Assembly: GCA_946902875.1 (NCBI GenBank)
Contig: OX336341.1
Location: 2,046,001-2,110,000 of the forward strand
Direction: 5' to 3'
Origin: Nematopogon swammerdamellus
Taxonomy: Eukaryota; Arthropoda; Insecta; Lepidoptera; Adelidae
Length of the DNA: 64,000 nt
Under the pieces are notes generated by a model. It saw nothing but the letters and a program-made list of their open reading frames with translations, made no database searches and was not told where the DNA came from. Numbering within the stretch: the first letter of the stretch is position 1; each line of letters starts with the position of its first letter. The position numbers were made by a program, and so were the translations under genes. Of this stretch, positions 10,428-20,747 are shown piece after piece.

Positions 10428-10740
10428 GTGGGTAAATTCCCTCGCAACATGCAACGCAATATTATAGTACCTTGTTGAACGCTATGCGAACGGTAGCATG
10501 CAACATAGCGCGGTATTTACGTGCCGCGGGACATGTTGTCGGCGTTCGTTATCTCTACTGGTGTGCACAGAGAAAATGTTCATGTCCCATGTTGTTCCCG
10601 TAACATAAACCGCAGATGCGAGTCGAGGGATGTTTCCCGCGACATTTGTCCCCTAGTGACATGCTAGAGTATGCTAGATTATTGAAATAACCTAAGTCAA
10701 TGAGCTAGAGAATTGCATTCTTGCAGACAGCGGAGCGGCA
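10428..10740. repeat. duplicated upstream block, copy B
   Basis: Counterpart of 1208-1545. Followed near 10950-10990 by GCGCTCCTTC.AAGTTTCGTATC, which matches the area near 2330. It marks the start of the duplicated segment that carries gene 2. Confidence 0.6.
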
Positions 10741-11070
10741 TATAAATTTATATAGCTTTTTATATATTTAAATAAATATTGTATGATCATAATCATATGC
10801 AATATCAAAACGATGCCAGCTGACTCAGAATAGTCTAGCCAGAATACGGGCAGAGGCCTAGTCCGGCAGCTAACAGCCGCGCTCAGATGTCAACATGATA
10901 TGCAATACCACAGACAATACATAGCAATGCATTCAGATGTTACACTCGCACTAAAGCGCTCCTTCAAAGTTTCGTATCTTGTCGCCATTAATTAATTCTA
11001 TCTAGGCGACCGAGCTTTGCTCGGCGTCTACAACTATCTAGATAAACTTGAAAAAAAAAAACATTATATA

Positions 11071-11776
11071 AAGCCTGACCAGGAATATATGAGAGCTGTC
11101 AAGATGGAGCCACTTTTTAGATTTTTAAAGCAACATTCAGTATAGTACGCACATATTGAATTGGCCGATGTTTTTATTCAAAAGGTACTTTTGCACTGAA
11201 ATACACAATAAGATATACAAAATGTATTTTAATTTAATGCATCTTTTATATATATTTTGATGTCAATGTAAAAAGAACTAGCCTTGACATTTACATGTTC
11301 ACAAAATTTTTTCCATGTATCTGCAGATATGTCCTGAAGCAAAGTGTACAAATTATTAAAAAAATTATTAATCGACCTTGCTGAAACACTAAGATTTTTA
11401 ATAAAAATTCTAGTTCAGTATAACTTAACCTAAGCTATTTTTATTCGAACGTTTCGTATTTCTGTAAAGTCAAAAAGTGTTTTTTGTTCAGAACGAATAA
11501 TATTTACGTCCCTCTTTTGTTTGCTATTCGGTAAATAGATGCTTGAGATACACCTAGATAGAACAAAAAATTATTACCTAATTGTTCATTACGGCGGCCA
11601 ATTCATGACAATCTCACTACAATGACATAACGTTTTACCTAAATGTCATTTCAGAAGGAATTTTGACATTGACAACAGATTATCAAACATCAAACATAAT
11701 TTGTGGCCAGTGTAAGAAATTAGTTCCAACGAAATTCCGCAATATGGCGGCCTCTCATATATTCCTGGTCAGGCTT
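11071..11776. mobile_element. TIR DNA element flanked by TA
   Basis: Perfect terminal inverted repeats of about 25 bp: AAGCCTGACCAGGAATATAT at the left and its complement at 11752-11776. They are flanked by TA on both sides. The 706-bp interior has no transposase. It is inserted in another dispersed repeat (ATCTAGATAAACTTG before, AAATTTCATTAAAATCGTTA after) related to 30945-31030. Probably a non-autonomous Tc1/mariner-like or similar element. Confidence 0.8.
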
Positions 11777-12553
11777 TAAATACAAAATTTCATTAAAATC
11801 GTTAGAGCCGTTTCCGTGATCCCAATTATAATATTCACGGTATTGCAACCCCAACCGTTAAACCCGAAAGGGGGTTATTCTGTACATGAAACCGAACAAC
11901 TTTTGTTCTACTACTTTTTAATTTGAAGAAAAACAAAATTATTTTCCCCATACAATTTGAGAATAGGTATTAAAATTTTGTATGGAAGAAAGAAATTTTA
12001 TTTTTATTTCAAATTTTTTTTTTCGCCGCATAAGTTATTTATTTTCACATATAGAACCACCCCCTGATGTCAGTTAAAAATATTACGGAGGCAATTGCAA
12101 CACCGTGTATAAATAAGACTCTCAGCACTGGTATTACACAAGTCCCCGACCAAGTCCACCTCGGAAGAGGGGATAGATGTGTGATGGATGTTGTGGATGT
12201 ATGTCTTTCATCAACAGTTTCTTGTACGTTTAGCTCTTCTATATATCATCATTTTTGTTACAGTTTTTGCAGTTTGTATTGCAGCCTGTTGTGGCATTGT
12301 ATTGTATTGTATTGTTTATTAAGCATTCATTAGACAGCATGACTGTACTCGAATTTGTTACAATTTGTTCTATCCGATTTGATTACACCCACGAAGAAGA
12401 ACCGGTAAGAAACTTCGCAGGGCTTTTTTTCGTAATCATTTTTACAAGCATTTAGTGACTATCCAGATCCACATAATAACACCGCCTACAGTCGATTGAA
12501 AAATACAGCTTGAGAGCAAGATCAATAACAGATTTTCGTTATATATATTTTTT
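11777..12553. other. intergenic, no gene seen
   Basis: AT-rich sequence with a TTGTA microsatellite near 12296-12320. No coding signal was recognised. Confidence 0.4.
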
Positions 12554-13645
12554 TTAAAGTTCTGACTGCAAGGACTTAATTAAGTGGATCAGGTGTAAAG
12601 AGCCTTTGTCAAATTTTTGATACGTCATTTGTATCAACTCAAAAATGTTAGTAATAAGTATACATACTACAACGTAGTATTTTCTAATACAATTCTTTAA
12701 TTGTTTTATGGCATAACAAGCTGAACTTAGCTTACCAGCAAGCGTATCTGTATGAGGTTTCCAAGTTAGGGTGTGATCAAATATTACTCCTAAAAAGATG
12801 ATTTCTTTGGAAATATGTAATGTCAGATCTTCTGCTGTTTTAACAATTTCCTGATTAACAATACGTCTGTGATTTCCAAGTGCAAAGTGCATTACATTTG
12901 TTTTATTGACATTGAGTAAGAGGTTGTTGGAATCAAACCAACACTTTAATGACTGAATTACATCTATGAAGGAAGGACTCACGTAATTCCGCAATGTTTT
13001 TATTTTTTAAAACTACAGATATATCATCGGCAAACATTACTAACTCAATATCATCTTTAATACAACTGGAAATGTCATTTACATAGATTAAAAAGAGCAA
13101 TGGTCCCAGTATGGAACCTTGAGGAATTCCCATAGAAATGGATTCTACACCAGACTAATTACCATTAACATCACACACCTGCTTTCTGGTACGCAAATAT
13201 AATTTACAAAGGCGCAACTCTTTATCCCTTACACCATAATGTTCTAATTTCATTAAAATTATGTCATGACTAACACAGTCGAATGCCTTGGATAGATCAC
13301 AGAAGATGCCATAAGTGTGATTAGAATTATCTAATGATTGAATTATAGCTTTTATCATTGACGCAATGGCATCTCCTGTAGACTTGCCCTTGCGAAATGC
13401 AAACTGCTTATAGTTTAAGATGTTGTTATCATTAAAATAATTAATTAATCTTTTTTCCACGGCCTTTTCAAACACTTTACTAAATTCAGGAAGCAAAGAT
13501 ACAGGACGATAGTTTCGAATATTGTTATGACATCCCGTTTTAAACAATGGAACTAACCTAGCTATTTTGAGTGAATCTGGGAATATGCCGTCCTCAAAGC
13601 ATTGATTTATAACACTAATTAATGGTTCTATAAGACTAAAACTTA
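12554..13645 (-). pseudogene. Jockey/CR1-like LINE reverse transcriptase, 5'-truncated
   Basis: Three consecutive - strand frames. 13547-13155 has NYRPVSLLPEFSKVFEKAVE and SKAFDCVSHDI. 13133-12933 has MGIPQGSILGPLLFLIYVND and the catalytic box FADD. 12994-12554 has NVNKTNVMHFA and FLGVIFDHTLTWKPH. One in-frame TAG near 13157 and a frameshift near 12990 break it. The order matches the fingers-palm-thumb of a non-LTR reverse transcriptase. The sequence upstream to about 13645 still reads in part. It is a dead copy but fairly well preserved. Confidence 0.9.
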
Positions 13646-13904
13646 TTTAGTGACTTCAGTAGTTTAGGTGAGACATTCCACAAGTCCTGGGAGTTTTATT
13701 GATTTAAGGTCTCTAATAATTGTTTTAATTTCGGAGAACGATACTGGAAGGAAAATTGTATTTTTATATCTACGTTTTTGTTATAATTCCTGTACTTCCA
13801 ACTAATTATGTATGATTTTGGGCTTTGGCATTTGTGTTCGGCAACCTTTTGTATTTCGATTTTAAGAGCATAATAATATTTAGTTATGTTCTTAGTTTAG
13901 TTTA

Positions 13905-14650
13905 TTTTTAGGTTTCCGTACCCCGTACGGAAGCCTATAACTAAGACTAGAACGTCTGTCTGTCTGTCTGTCTGTCTCTCTGTCTGTCCTACCTACTGCT
14001 GTATCCGCTGTATCTTTGGAACCGTAATAGGTTCGTACCCGTAATAACCGTACTCGTGATAGTTAGGAACCGTATTATGTCGTCAGCCTCGATAGCTCAG
14101 CGGTGCAGACAGTCAACTGTCGCTATTGAATGTTAAGCAACGCTGGGTGCGGTCAGTACTTGGATGGGTGACCGCTGACCGTTGGAGGCTGACCGAGGTT
14201 CGGATTCCACGTAAAACTGTAGGTCCCTTCCCTCCTAATCTTACTTGGTGGTAGGGTTTAACCCGCCCGGGTTGGTACCACCGCACTGAATGAAACGTCG
14301 GTCGAAACGGCTATGTAAATAGTTTGTGTTTTCCGACCAGCTCAGTGTAGCCGGCACGATCAAAGGGGGAAGCACTGGCATGGCACCTAATTCACCCGGG
14401 CTGACATCACGGACGTTGTAGGTGATGTAGCCAACCGTGTCAGTTTCAATAAAAAAAAAATAAAAAAAAAGGTAGCCGGTTGAAATTTTCACAGAATATG
14501 TGTTATTTTGGCGGATATAACTACAAATGTGAAAAATTAAGGGTCCCCATGCAAGAAATGTGTTTTTTCAACTTTTTTTGTGGTGCCGAAACCTCGGTGC
14601 GCGCGTCCGACTCGCACTTGGCCGGTTTTTTTTTTTTTTTTTGTTATATT
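13905..14650. repeat. GTTTCCGTA ... CTTGGCCGG dispersed repeat, split by a SINE
   Basis: Left part 13905-14080 has GGTTTCCGTACC and a TCTG microsatellite; right part 14471-14650 ends GACTCGCACTTGGCCGGTTT plus poly-T. The SINE at 14083-14470 interrupts it. Related ends occur near 21958, 22648, 26028 and 56440. Confidence 0.65.
14083..14470 (+). mobile_element. 5S-headed SINE, near full length
   Basis: The head TCAGCCTCGATAGCTCAG resembles a tRNA A box. It is followed by 5S-like sequence (GTTAAGCAACGCTGGGTGCG, then AGTACTTGGATGGGTGACCG, the 5S A and C boxes). The common body and a poly-A end at 14451-14470 complete it. Confidence 0.88.
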
Positions 14651-14667
14651 GTTGTCGAAACAATCAC

Positions 14668-15055
14668 TTTTTTTATGGAAACTGACACGGTTGGCTACAT
14701 CACCTATGTACTATATCCCATTGTGATGTCAGCCCATAACACCATAGTGAACCAGGTGCCATGTCAGAGCTTCGTGTCGGCTACACTGAACTGGACGGAA
14801 AACACAAACTACCTATTTACATTTCAGTTCAACCGACCTTTCATTCAGCGCTGTGGTGGTACCAACCCAGGCGGGTTAAACCCTTCCACCTATTCCACCG
14901 TAAGAACGGAAGGGACTACAGTTTTACGTGTAATCCGAACCACGGTCAGCCTCCAACGGTCGAGCGGTCACCCATCCATCCACTGACCACGCCCAGGCGT
15001 GCTTATGATCCGACCGACAGTCGACTGACTGCACCACTGAGCTAGCGAAGCTGAC
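14668..15055 (-). mobile_element. 5S-headed SINE, reverse orientation
   Basis: Poly-T at the left, then the complement of the common body, then CACCCATCCATCCACTGACC and GAGCTAGCGAAGCTGAC, the complement of the 5S-like and A-box head. It lies about 200 bp from the + copy at 14083-14470, so the two could pair in one transcript. Confidence 0.88.
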
Positions 15056-15199
15056 AAAATGTCAAGTAAACTGACATCAATGAGGTATGTTTGTATATAT
15101 TATATTATTTTGTATATATATAAATTTAGCTCACTAAATACATAACACTCCTATTACTAAAGTAATAGGATTCATGTGAGAAATTGTTTGAAACGACAA

Positions 15200-15860
15200 G
15201 TAGTTTTTAACCGACTTCCAAAAAAGGAGGAGGTTCTCAAGAGGTTCTCAATTCGTCTGTATGTTTTTTTTTTTATTATTATTATTATTTTTTTTTTGTA
15301 TGTTTGTTACGCGATTTCTCCGTCAATTGAGGGCCGATTTAGAAAATTCTTTTTTTGTTAGTTAGGTCATACTTCCGAGGTGGTCCCATTTCAATTTTAT
15401 CGAAATTGGTTTAGTGGTTTTCGAGAAATCAGCATAATACTATGGTGTGTGGTTACCTTCAGCAAAGCTTGTGATGTGGTCGTTTTCGGCAATTTTCAGT
15501 TTGATAAATTAGTATGGTGTGTGGTTACCTTCAGCAAAACATTTGTGATGTGGACTTATTCAGCAATTTGCAGTCTGACACATATGGCGAATATTTCTGT
15601 ACCACTTCAATCGATTTCGATTATTCGATTTCGATTATTCTTTTTTATGTAATATTACTAATAATATTACTAAAAAGAATGAAATAAAAACTGTTTTAAA
15701 AAATATTAAACCGATTTCCAAAAAACAAAAAAAAAAAAGAACTAAAAAGTATTAAATACATAATATTTTGAAATTTTCTCTGTCCTGTTGAAATACATGA
15801 ATCGATATACTAGTGATACATATTCGGACCCTTGTTTCATGAATATTCTAAATTTGAAAT
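15200..15860. repeat. dispersed repeat with ACCGACTTCC ends
   Basis: 15208-15440 holds ACCGACTTCCAAAAAAGGAG and GTTTGTTACGCGATTTCTCC, seen again near 17570. 15670-15860 resembles one arm of the foldback element at 19311-19575 (AAACTGTTTTAAAAAA, then ATTCGGACCCTTG). No genes. Confidence 0.55.
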
Positions 15861-16019
15861 TTTTTAACTTTTCCGACCGGCCAGGTGCGCTTAATTTATT
15901 ATGGTACGAGTACCATCGAGCTGGTCTGATGATGGAGACAGAAGGTGGCCATAGGAACTCCTAAACTACACATGATAAACCCATCGTCATAGTTAAACCA
16001 CACAAGTTAGCCGTCTTCA

Positions 16020-16246
16020 TACAAACGCGCCGATTTCGCACTCACACAAGCGCGCGCCTGCGCACGCTGTCTGTACACAACCACTACATGCATTCTCACT
16101 GTCTCTCGCGCGTAGTCAGTGATGGTCGCCCCGCCCCCGCGCTCGGTGACGCACACCACGTGACGGCCGCTGCCTGCCGCTGCGCCGCCTGCCGCTTCAC
16201 GATAGAAAGTATTATTATTCGAATTTTATTTTATTGCACTAACATA
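16020..16246 (+). promoter_or_regulatory. CpG-rich block upstream of a THAP-like exon
   Basis: A local rise in CpG and GC (GCGCGCCTGCGCACG, CCGCCCCCGCGCTCGG) with the E-box CACGTG near 16159, ending just before the ATG at 16247. It contrasts with the AT-rich surroundings and looks like a promoter region. Activity is inference. Confidence 0.45.
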
Positions 16247-16341
16247 ATGGCTCCGCGTTTCTGCAGTGTGTATGGCTGCATGAATAGATCAGGCTCGAAT
16301 CGCGAGTTAACATTATTCTCATTACCTGCTGCCATCGAAAG
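16247..16341 (+). CDS. partial: THAP-like zinc-finger first exon
   Basis: ATG opens MAPRFCSVYGCMNRSG ... LTLFSLP. This is the start of a THAP domain: the first Cys pair spaced C-x4-C and a following hydrophobic F-x-LP. A GTAAGT donor at 16342 interrupts it in phase 2. The later C-x2-H of the domain was not found downstream, so this is an orphan exon. It could begin an unannotated gene, or be a relic of a P-element-type transposon carrying a THAP domain. Confidence 0.5.
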
Positions 16342-17830
16342 GTAAGTAACATAAAAAATATTATTGAAGTATGTAGTTAAATTATGTAAGTTATTAATAC
16401 GAGTAGGTACTAAGCGAAGGAATTGACTTGAGACCTGGCTCGGTAACGTCAGAGCAAAGTACCTATTAGTATTTAATTATAGTATTAATTAGTTATTAAT
16501 AGGTAGGTACTAGCTGCAAAAACCATTCGCGAACCCCGGCATCGGGCGCGGCCGCGCGGCGCACGCGAAGGCTGCGCCGTGCGCGGGGGACCCGCGGTTG
16601 TCGACTTGTTCAGACTTGTTAGAGATACCACGCACACACAACGCAATTTCGCGCGGTTTTGTCTTCTATAAACGGCCACAGCTCCTACCGCGGACAATTT
16701 CATGACTGCTAGCGACCAACCAAGTTATTAAGTAATTCATTAAAATAACAAAAATAAAAATATAAGTTATTAAGTAATAATAAAACAAAATTAATAAATA
16801 CATTTTAAAATTATTTATTTGATAATTTTTTTATTAAGATTAATAATTATATTAATCTATAATTCTAAATATATTTTCTATAATTTTTATAGTTATAAAT
16901 TTTTTGCCCACTTATTAATTCTCTTCATCGTCCGCGACTACGAAATGGTTGTCCAAAGACGGACGTGAGTTAAAGTTGAATTTTGACATTGCATGAATTT
17001 TTGGGAGGTTAAAGTTAAAAAAAAAATTTACCCGACTGCGCGAAGCAAAAATGAAGGGTTATCTTTTTAGCAATTTATGTTTGTTTTTACGTATGTTCCA
17101 CCGTAGCGCCAGAACTAAGCATCCGATTATTGAGTGGGGTATCGTTGTCAAGGGCTCAAACATCAAAATAACATCGTTCACTGTCTATCGAAAATACAGC
17201 TTTCGAAAATATACCTTAACGCCAGTATATAATAAATCTATGACAACTCATATATTCTGTTAGAGTAAAATTTTGGGAGGTGGCTCTTGGTCTATAAATA
17301 AAAAATACATAAATGTACATAATAATTTTAAAGAATAGCATTTCCACCATGATGGGCTCACTGCCTGTCAATTGTGTTAGTGTTGTGAGTTGTGTGTGAC
17401 ATCCCTGGAGGCTCGGCGCAGCGTAGGTAGTTATTTTAAAAATGGCCTCTAGTTATCTTACTCGTCTTCTTTTACTATGCCATCGTGTTTGTGCTCGTTG
17501 CATTTGTCTTCACGAGCAATTTACTTTAGACCTAAGAGATTCTCAATTCAACGGTATGTTTTCATTTTTTGGATGTTTGTTACGCGATTACTCCGTCAAT
17601 TGTGGGCCGATTTTGAAAATTTTTTTTTTATTTGAAAGTGGATAACCCTGAGGTTTTTGAAGTGAAAACTTCTTTAGCGGCGCTTGGCACTTTTTTAGGT
17701 GGGTAAAAAATGTATAACTCGCGACATCGCGTCAGCGTCATTTTTAAAATGAAACCTTAAGTCATTGCATTAAGGGTTAAGTTAGAGTGGCACGGGATCT
17801 GCCGGCACTCCCGGAGTGCAACTGTTAATT
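16342..17830. other. intergenic, dispersed repeats
   Basis: GC-rich patch at 16510-16600, then AT-rich DNA. 17025-17170 is a diverged copy of the 'TTTACCCGACT.CG.CGAAGC' repeat better seen at 29699 and 38050. 17540-17640 repeats the GTTTGTTACGCGATTACTCC motif. No downstream THAP exon was recognised. Confidence 0.45.
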
Positions 17831-17831
17831 A

Positions 17832-18395
17832 GGGTTCGGTAACACGTTTATGTCTGTCCATTCTACTAAGTTCTGCAAAATGAATGTAGGGTTCCGTAAC
17901 AAATGCATGTCTGTCTGTTCTACTAAATTTAACATTTATTTCAAAATGAATGTAGGGTTCCGTAACAAATGCATGTCTATCCGTTCTACTAAATTTTACA
18001 ATTTCAACCAAGGTCCTCCGACGGTTATTTTATAATAAAAGTAGGGTTCCGTAGCACGTTTATGTCTGTCCATTCTACTAAGTTCTGCAAGATGAATGTA
18101 GGGTTCCGTAACAAATGCATGTCTGTCCGTTCTACAAAATTTAAAATTTATTTCAAAATGAATGTAGGGTTCCGTAACAAATGTATGTCTGTCAGTTCTA
18201 CTAAATTTTACAATTTTCAACCAAGGCCCTCCGACGGTTATTTTATAATAAAAGTAGGGTTTCGTAACAAATGTATGTCTGTCCGTTCTACTAAATTTCA
18301 CAATTTTCAACCAAGGTCCTCCGACGGTTATTTTATATTAAAAGTAGGGTTCCGTAACACGTTTATGTCTGTCCATTCTACTAAGTTCTGCAACA
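17832..18395. repeat. tandem array of GGGTTCCGTAACA units
   Basis: About eight units, each with AGGGTTCCGTAAC, ATGTCTGTCCGTTCTACTAA and an AT-rich filler of variable length (about 64 to 115 bp). Some units add CCTCCGACGGTTATTTTAT. It is a local amplification of the 5' part of a common dispersed repeat. The apparent 104- and 113-aa ORFs on both strands are only translations of the repeat. Confidence 0.85.
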
Positions 18396-18515
18396 TCACC
18401 TAGTTGAAGGCGGTGCTAAAGCAAGCAAAAATGATGCATGAAAGAAAACATGAGTGGATGATAATATCCTTTGTGATTTGTGTAGCCTTTTTAGCACCGC
18501 CTTCAACTCTAGGGT
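18396..18515. repeat. hairpin with GTTGAAGGCGGTGCTAAA arms
   Basis: GTTGAAGGCGGTGCTAAA near 18402 and its complement near 18490-18507 can form a stem over a roughly 70-nt loop. The arms resemble the centre of the foldback elements at 19311 and 27889. Confidence 0.7.
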
Positions 18516-18964
18516 TCGTTTTTTTTTTAGGTTTTTATTTCATATATTTTTGAAGGCGGTTTTTATATTTTTATTTTAAATAGTTTTTTAGTTTTACTTT
18601 TTTTAGGAAGTCGGTTTTCCATTATATACGTCTACAGAAACTATAAGAAAATTATATACAAATAACTATAAAGGGTTGTTAATTGGTAGCAGCTAAAGGT
18701 GTACAAACTGTTCACTCAATTCGACACGTATGTATGTACGAGTAATATCGTTGGAATTGCACAATATTTGTATTTATGTTAGTCTATGTGGGCTTCTAAA
18801 CAGGTGTGCCATATTTCATAAGTGTATGTATGTATGTATGTATGTTTGTCCACGCATTTATCTGAAACTATTAATCTGATTGTAACCATTCTTTATTGGC
18901 TTAAATTTACTTCAACTTAGGGAACAGTGCAAGTTTCATCAAAATGGGCTAAGTAGTTTTCAAT

Positions 18965-19206
18965 TTTTTTTTTTATGGATACTGACACGGTTGGCTACAT
19001 CACCTACAACATCCGTGATGTAAGCCCATAACACCGGGTGAACTTGGTGCCACGTCAGTGCTTCCCTTCGGTCGTGCCGGCTACACTGAACTGGACGGAA
19101 AACACAAACTATTTACATAGCCGTTTCGACCGACCTTTCATTCAGTGCGGTGGTACCAATCCGGGCGGGTTAAACCCTACCACCTAGTAATATAAGAAGG
19201 GAGATG
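18965..19206 (-). mobile_element. SINE common body, head missing
   Basis: Poly-T, GACACGGTTGGCTACATCAC, AACTGGACGGAAAACACAAA and GGTTAAACCCTACCACCTAG in reverse orientation. The sequence ends at AAGAAGGGAGA without a recognisable head. Confidence 0.85.
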
Positions 19207-19310
19207 GACTTTTAAGTGTGTACCAATCACTGGAAAAACACGTCGTCGGTTCGGTTTAACGCCCAATTCTACGGAGAACTTGTTATGTAATATATATAAC
19301 TAATAAGAGT

Positions 19311-19575
19311 GAAATAAAAAACTGTTCTAAAAAACATTGCACCGACTTCAAACTACTAGAACTGAAAAGTGTTAAATAATATTTTGATTCTTAATCGGAC
19401 CCTTAAGTTGAAGAAGGCACAAAAGCACATCTGAAAAATTTATAGATGGACCCCTTTTGTGCTTTTGTACCCCCTTCAACTCAAAGGTCCGAATATGTAT
19501 CAAAATATTATTTAACACTTTCCAGTTCTAGCTGTTTTTTGAAGTCGGTGCAATGTTTTTTAAAACAGTTTTTTT
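19311..19575. repeat. foldback MITE upstream of gene 2
   Basis: About 130-bp inverted arms run from AACTGTTCTAAAAAACATTG to its complement at the right end and meet around 19440. A close relative is in gene 2 intron 4 at 27889-28155. Confidence 0.8.
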
Positions 19576-19617
19576 ACAGTGTAGTTTAATTAGACAGAAG
19601 TGATCATTTTACTGATA

Positions 19618-19654
19618 CGCGTTATTCTAATGAACTCGCATTAGATTGTGTTAG
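19618..19654 (+). promoter_or_regulatory. displaced upstream box of gene 2
   Basis: GTTATTCTAATGAACTCGCA followed by TTAGATTGTGTTAG matches the box directly before the gene 1 TATA element. Here an insertion separates it from the gene 2 TATA element by about 826 bp. Confidence 0.5.
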
Positions 19655-19689
19655 TGTGTGTTTTTGCAGGCACTGCCTTAATTAGCCTA

Positions 19690-20265
19690 TATTTTAATAC
19701 CTAAAGGGTGACTGAAAGAAATCCTTACCGGTATTATATCTTTATTAACACATTTTCTTTTTATGACAATTTTAATTTTTTTTATAAATTATAATCTAAA
19801 ATTGGTATAAAAACAAATGGAGTTTCCACCACCGGCGCGCGGCGACGGGGCGAACCCAAGCTACCGATCGATGGGCCGGCCCTAGGAAGAGACACTCCGG
19901 ACTATACGCGCAGTGTCGAGCAGGGCTGCCTTCTGGATGTGGCCCATAGAGTAACTTATATGGTGGTATGATGTGGCCCTTGACCCAACCAACCACTCAG
20001 CGAGAGCCTCTCAAGGTGGTCGTCGAGATATAATGGTTGCTATAAATTATTTATTATAATGTATATATGTATATACATTTTTGTTTTTCTATTTTTCTAT
20101 TATTTAAGACTTGTTTAACTTTGACTTTAAGTTTTGTTGCACCTTTTAATTTGGAGGTGCAGTTTATATGTTATTGGCTGGCGAAAAATGCCATAGGCAT
20201 TAAGTGCTACCTTCTGTACGATGTATATGTGCAATAAACGGGTTTTAATTTGATTTGATTTAGTT
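19690..20265. mobile_element. LINE 3'-end fragments inserted in the gene 2 promoter region
   Basis: 19795-19960 (ATGGAGTTTCCACCACCGGC ... GGGCTGCCTTCTGGAT) matches the LINE tail at 36940-37080. 20100-20265 ends CAATAAACGGGTTTTAATTTG, a LINE-type 3' end in + orientation. The block separates the conserved box at 19618-19654 from the core promoter. Confidence 0.65.
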
Positions 20266-20480
20266 TCTCTTCTTCTGTTTTTTTATTGGTGAACAATAAA
20301 TTATGTCTATTTTTACTTACCTGTCGATATTTTTTTAGTCAGCTTAAAATTGTATTGCAATTAATAAATAATTTTGCACTAGGCACCAATTTTTCCACAT
20401 TCGATGCAATCGCTAATCCGGTTTGGTGATTGTGCCTCGATGACGATTTCTTATCGTCAGACTGATGCAAGTCGATTCAG

Positions 20481-20514
20481 TATTTAAGGAGCTGAAAATA
20501 AAATTTTGTTCAGT
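20481..20514 (+). promoter_or_regulatory. core promoter of gene 2 (TATA + initiator)
   Basis: TATTTAA at 20481-20487 and TCAGT at 20510-20514, with 31 bp from TATA to the initiator A. The spacing and 14-nt leader equal those of gene 1. Confidence 0.75.
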
Positions 20515-20525
20515 CTGCATCCAGA

Positions 20526-20747
20526 ATGAAGGTCCTAATCTTTGCTGTAGTAGCGCTGTTGGCGGCGGCGTGCGCCGAGGAGGTCCTCAGGGAGATGGCT
20601 CCCGAGGAGCTGACGGCGTTCGACTACCACAACCGGTTCGGCGTCCCCGATGCGGCGCGCATCAAGCTGGCCGAGGAGCAGATGGTGCAGGACCCGAGCA
20701 GGATCGTTGGAGGCTCAGCTGCTGCCAATGGTGCCTTTCCGTATCAG
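20526..20747 (+). CDS. gene 2 exon 1
   Basis: Residues 1-74: signal peptide, propeptide and IVGG. Donor GTGAGT at 20748, phase 0. Confidence 0.93.

Noticed and set aside
14083..14200. 5S rRNA gene
   Set aside because: Only the internal control region is 5S-like; the 5' and 3' parts of 5S rRNA are absent and the block is the head of a dispersed SINE.
17829..18403. Repeat protein encoded by the GGGTTCCGTAACA array
   Set aside because: Open frames occur on both strands simply because unit lengths preserve frame; no signal peptide or promoter, and the same repeat is non-coding elsewhere.
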